DNA of 33,493 nt from Actinobacteria bacterium Ga0077541. GTDB lineage: Bacteria > Actinomycetota > Thermoleophilia > Miltoncostaeales > Miltoncostaeaceae. The DNA is taken from assembly GCA_001464995.1 (NCBI GenBank), contig LNEQ01000185.1:1-33493 (forward strand). Direction: 5' to 3'. A program made the translations under genes and the position numbers. The notes beneath the pieces were generated by a model. The model saw only the letters and a list, made by a program, of their open reading frames with translations, was not told the origin of the DNA and ran no database searches. Below, piece after piece: positions 31,275-33,493 of the stretch (positions within the stretch are counted from its first letter, which is position 1; the number at the start of each line of letters is the position of its first letter).

Positions 31275-32097
31275 ATGAGCACCGGAGCGGACATCCACGA
31301 GCAGGTGCGCGAGCGCTACGCCCAGGCGGCGCGCGAGGCGGCCGGAGGGGCCCAGCCGGGCATCGTCGCCGGCTGCGGCGAAGGCGGCTGTTGCGCGCCG
31401 GGCGAGGATGCCTTCGGCAGCGCCCTCTACGCCGACCTGGCTCCGGGCGACCTGCCCGAGACCGCCGTGCTGGCGAGCCTCGGGTGCGGCAACCCCGCGG
31501 CCGTCGCCGACCTGCGCGAGGGTGAGACGGTGCTCGACCTCGGCTCCGGGGGCGGCATCGACGTGCTGCTGTCGGCGAAGCGGGTCGGGCCGACGGGGAA
31601 GGCCTACGGGCTCGACATGACCGACGAGATGCTCGCCCTCGCCCTGCGCAACGCGGCCGAGGCCGGCGCGACAAACGTCCAGTTCCTCAAGGGGCGGATC
31701 GAGGAGATCCCCCTCCCCGCCGGCACGATCGACGTCGTCATCTCGAACTGCGTCGTCAACCTCTCGCCCGACAAGGAGCTTCCGGGTGCTGAAGCCGGGT
31801 GGGCGCATCGGCATCAGCGACGTCGTGGCCGAGGACCGCCTCAGCCCCGTCGAGCGCGCCGAGCGCGGCGGGTGGGCGGGGTGCATCGCCGGCGCCCTCT
31901 CGGTCGGCGAGTACGAGCGCTTCCTGGCGGCCGCGGGCTTCCGCGACGTGACGATCACGTTCACCCACGAGGTGGCCGACGGCCTGCACGGGGCGATCGT
32001 CGCCGCGGTCAAGCCCGCCGGCGCGCCGGACGCCCTCGCCGTCGTGGCCGGGGCCGGGGCCCAGGCGTCGTGCTCGCCGGGCGGGGGATGCTGCTGA
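31275..32097 (+). pseudogene. arsM: Arsenite methyltransferase, frameshifted at about 31779
   Basis: SAM-dependent enzyme that methylates As(III). The first frame, from ATG 31275 with GAGGAG upstream, has SAM motif [14 protein letters not shown] and arsenic-binding Cys in ASLGCGNP (C71) and ISNCVVNLSPDKE (C159). It then breaks at 31779. The rest continues in another frame as FRVLKPGGRIGISDVVAEDR, with the third conserved Cys in GGWAGCIAGAL and the Cys-rich end CSPGGGCC. Family members have about six residues (like xVFxEA) between DKE and FRVL, which are missing. A deletion of about 17 nt fits both the gap and the phase. The first frame would otherwise read nonsense to 32102. Confidence 0.85.
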
Positions 32098-32122
32098 CGT
32101 GATCCGAGGGGCGGGCGGCGCC

Positions 32123-33058
32123 TCAGTGGGCGTGCTCGGCCCCCTGGCAGCGGGGGGAGTGCCCCGAGGGCGTCGCGGCGGCCGCGTCGTCGCAGTGCTC
32201 CACCTGCAGCGTGGTGTGGGTGATGCCGTAGTCGTGCGCGAGCATGCGGGTGACCTCCGCCTGGAGCGCGTGGCAGTCCTCGCCGGGCCCCACCACGACG
32301 TGGGCCGACAGCGCGGGGAAGCCCGAGGTGATCGTCCAGATGTGGAGATCGTGGACCGCGACGATCCCCTCCCCCGCCGCCATGCGGGCCCCGACCGCGT
32401 CGGCGTCGATCCCCGCCGGGGTCGCCTCGAGCAGGATCTCGGTGGCCTCGCGGAGCACCCGCCAGGAGCTCGCCAGGATCAGGAGCCCGATCAGGATGCT
32501 GACCAGGGGATCCGCCGCGAGCCAGCCGGTGGTGAGGATGATCCCGGCCGCCACGATCACGCCGACCGACCCGAGCAGGTCGGCGACGACGTGGGCGAGG
32601 GCGGCCCGCATGTTGAGACTGCCCCCCTGCGCGCGCCAGAGGATCGCGGCGCCGGCCAGGTTGACCGCCAGGCCGAGCACCGCGATCAGCAGAACCGTTC
32701 CGCCGGTCACCTCAGGCGGGTCCTGGAGGCGGCGGGCCGCCTCGATGAAGATCCAGATCGCGATCGCGACGAGCGTGACGCCGTTGGCGAGGGCCGCCAG
32801 GATCTCGGCGCGCCGGAAGCCGAAGCTGAGGCGGGCCGTCGGGGGCCGCCGGGCCAGGGCGATCGCGCCGAGCGCGAGGCCGAGCGACACGGAATCGGAG
32901 AGCATGTGGCCCGCGTCGGCGAGCAGCGCGAGGCTGCCCGAGACGATGCCCCCGATGACCTCGGCCACCGCGAAGGCCGCCGTGAGGCACAGCACGACCG
33001 CCAGCGCACGGGCGTCCGCGCCCCGGTGGTCGTGGTGATGGTCGTGTCCCACTGCCAC
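32123..33058 (-). CDS. Cation diffusion facilitator (CDF) family metal exporter
   Basis: About 311 aa, CzcD/ZitB-type proton antiporter for Zn(II) or similar ions. A His-rich N-terminus (GHDHHHDH) is followed by six TM helices. The metal sites are HxxxD in TM2 (ADAGHMLSDSVSL) and TM5 (AALAHVVADLLGS), the zinc-type HD-HD set. The cytoplasmic C-terminal domain includes VHDLHIWTITSGFPALSAHV and a His-rich tail. GTG 33058 or 33052 are both possible starts. It is convergent with arsM, 25 bp between stops. No metal-regulator box is visible. Confidence 0.92.
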   Translation of the reverse strand: MAVGHDHHHDHRGADARALAVVLCLTAAFAVAEVIGGIVSGSLALLADAGHMLSDSVSLGLALGAIALARRPPTARLSFGFRRAEILAALANGVTLVAIAIWIFIEAARRLQDPPEVTGGTVLLIAVLGLAVNLAGAAILWRAQGGSLNMRAALAHVVADLLGSVGVIVAAGIILTTGWLAADPLVSILIGLLILASSWRVLREATEILLEATPAGIDADAVGARMAAGEGIVAVHDLHIWTITSGFPALSAHVVVGPGEDCHALQAEVTRMLAHDYGITHTTLQVEHCDDAAAATPSGHSPRCQGAEHAH

Positions 33059-33118
33059 CAGCCTGCCATCGGCGCCGGGGCCTGTCGCCCAGATGGCGGG
33101 ATCCGTCAAGAGACCCGC

Positions 33119-33149
33119 CGACCGCCCCGGCGTCCTGCCGGGGCGGTCG
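33119..33149 (-). terminator. Hairpin after the right-edge gene
   Basis: CGACCGCCCCGGC, 5-nt loop, GCCGGGGCGGTCG: a 13-bp perfect stem, 14 bp after the stop of the partial gene. No T-tract. Confidence 0.65.
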
Positions 33150-33162
33150 CGTGCCGTGTTCC

Positions 33163-33493
33163 CTACGTGCGCTTCAGAAGAACGAGCTGGCCGTCCTCGA
33201 CCGTGTTCGGGGCGGGGGCCGTGGTGGGCCCGTGCGCCTGCACGTCGAAGAGCCAGCTGCCGGCGCCGAAGAGGCCGCCGGTGTCGATGATGCCGCTGGT
33301 CTCCCACACACCCGGGCCGACGGCGACGCCGTCGCGGCCGGGGGGCGAGAGGCTGACGACGCGGGTGGCCGAGTCCTCCTTGATGCCCGAGGTCCCGTCG
33401 AGCTCGAAGCGCCAGATCGAGCCGTCCCGGCCCTTGGCGCCCATCTCGAGGCGGCTCTCGGTGGTGCCGTCCTCCTGCACCATCAGGTAGCGG
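33163..33493 (-). CDS. C-terminal part of a PhoX/DUF839-like secreted protein (partial)
   Basis: The last about 109 codons of a gene entering from the right edge. The pattern MGAKGRDGSIWRFELDG ... GPGVWETSGIIDTGGLFGAG ... WLFDVQAHGP and the ending TVEDGQLVLLKR resembles the C-terminus of actinobacterial DUF839 (PhoX-type, beta-propeller phosphatase or phytase-like) proteins. No catalytic residue lies in the part seen, so the family is a judgement from C-terminal pattern only. Esterase-like phytases with similar endings are an alternative. Confidence 0.5.
   Translation of the reverse strand, partial: RYLMVQEDGTTESRLEMGAKGRDGSIWRFELDGTSGIKEDSATRVVSLSPPGRDGVAVGPGVWETSGIIDTGGLFGAGSWLFDVQAHGPTTAPAPNTVEDGQLVLLKRT

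Noticed and set aside
31770-31790. Programmed frameshift in arsM
   Set aside because: Same reasons: no slippery site, and a conserved segment is absent.

Overview
The window is very GC-rich, gene-dense chromosomal DNA of an actinobacterium. Short ATGA/GTGA gene overlaps are common, there is an actinobacterial-type metG-tatD-ksgA-ispE block, and lhr lies near a Nei2-type glycosylase as in mycobacteria. A deep-branching class such as Thermoleophilia is a guess, not shown. I see no tRNA, rRNA, CRISPR array, insertion sequence or phage gene.

Layout. 1-315: start of a CHAP-like wall hydrolase gene cut by the left edge. 465-8754: Lhr helicase, a minus-strand operon (membrane protein, LMW phosphatase, fructosamine kinase-like) that looks like a protein-deglycation unit, a Nei-type DNA glycosylase and a BrkB/YihY membrane protein. 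9066-10198: a beta-hydroxyacid dehydrogenase and a small hypothetical. 10254-14106: operon of a small membrane protein, a subtilisin without a visible signal peptide, and polyphosphate kinase. 14186-15304: secreted DUF4394 protein.

15477-20777: housekeeping block metG-tatD-ksgA-ispE, a divergent nucleotidyltransferase-like gene and rsmI. 20837-24370: LCP cell-wall ligase, then minus-strand fmdB-trkH-trkA (potassium uptake, with trkH frameshifted). 24554-26445: polysaccharide deacetylase coupled to a YbhN/LPG-synthase-like membrane protein.

26685-29216: a MarR regulator divergent from a ring-cleaving dioxygenase, a carboxymuconolactone decarboxylase-like protein and an alpha/beta hydrolase, resembling the MhqR quinone/electrophile regulon of Bacillus. 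29331-32097: arsenic module with a 33-codon micro-ORF, aquaporin and arsC on one strand, and arsR and a frameshifted arsM on the other, around one shared operator. 32123-33058: CDF metal exporter. 33163-33493: 3' end of a probable PhoX/DUF839-like gene.

Three signals run through the window. Many first genes carry TAnnnT about 6 nt before the start codon, as in leaderless mRNAs. Downstream genes overlap by 4 nt, and some of these junctions appear to use CTG or GTA as start. Two genes (trkH, arsM) carry a small deletion plus frameshift of the same phase class.
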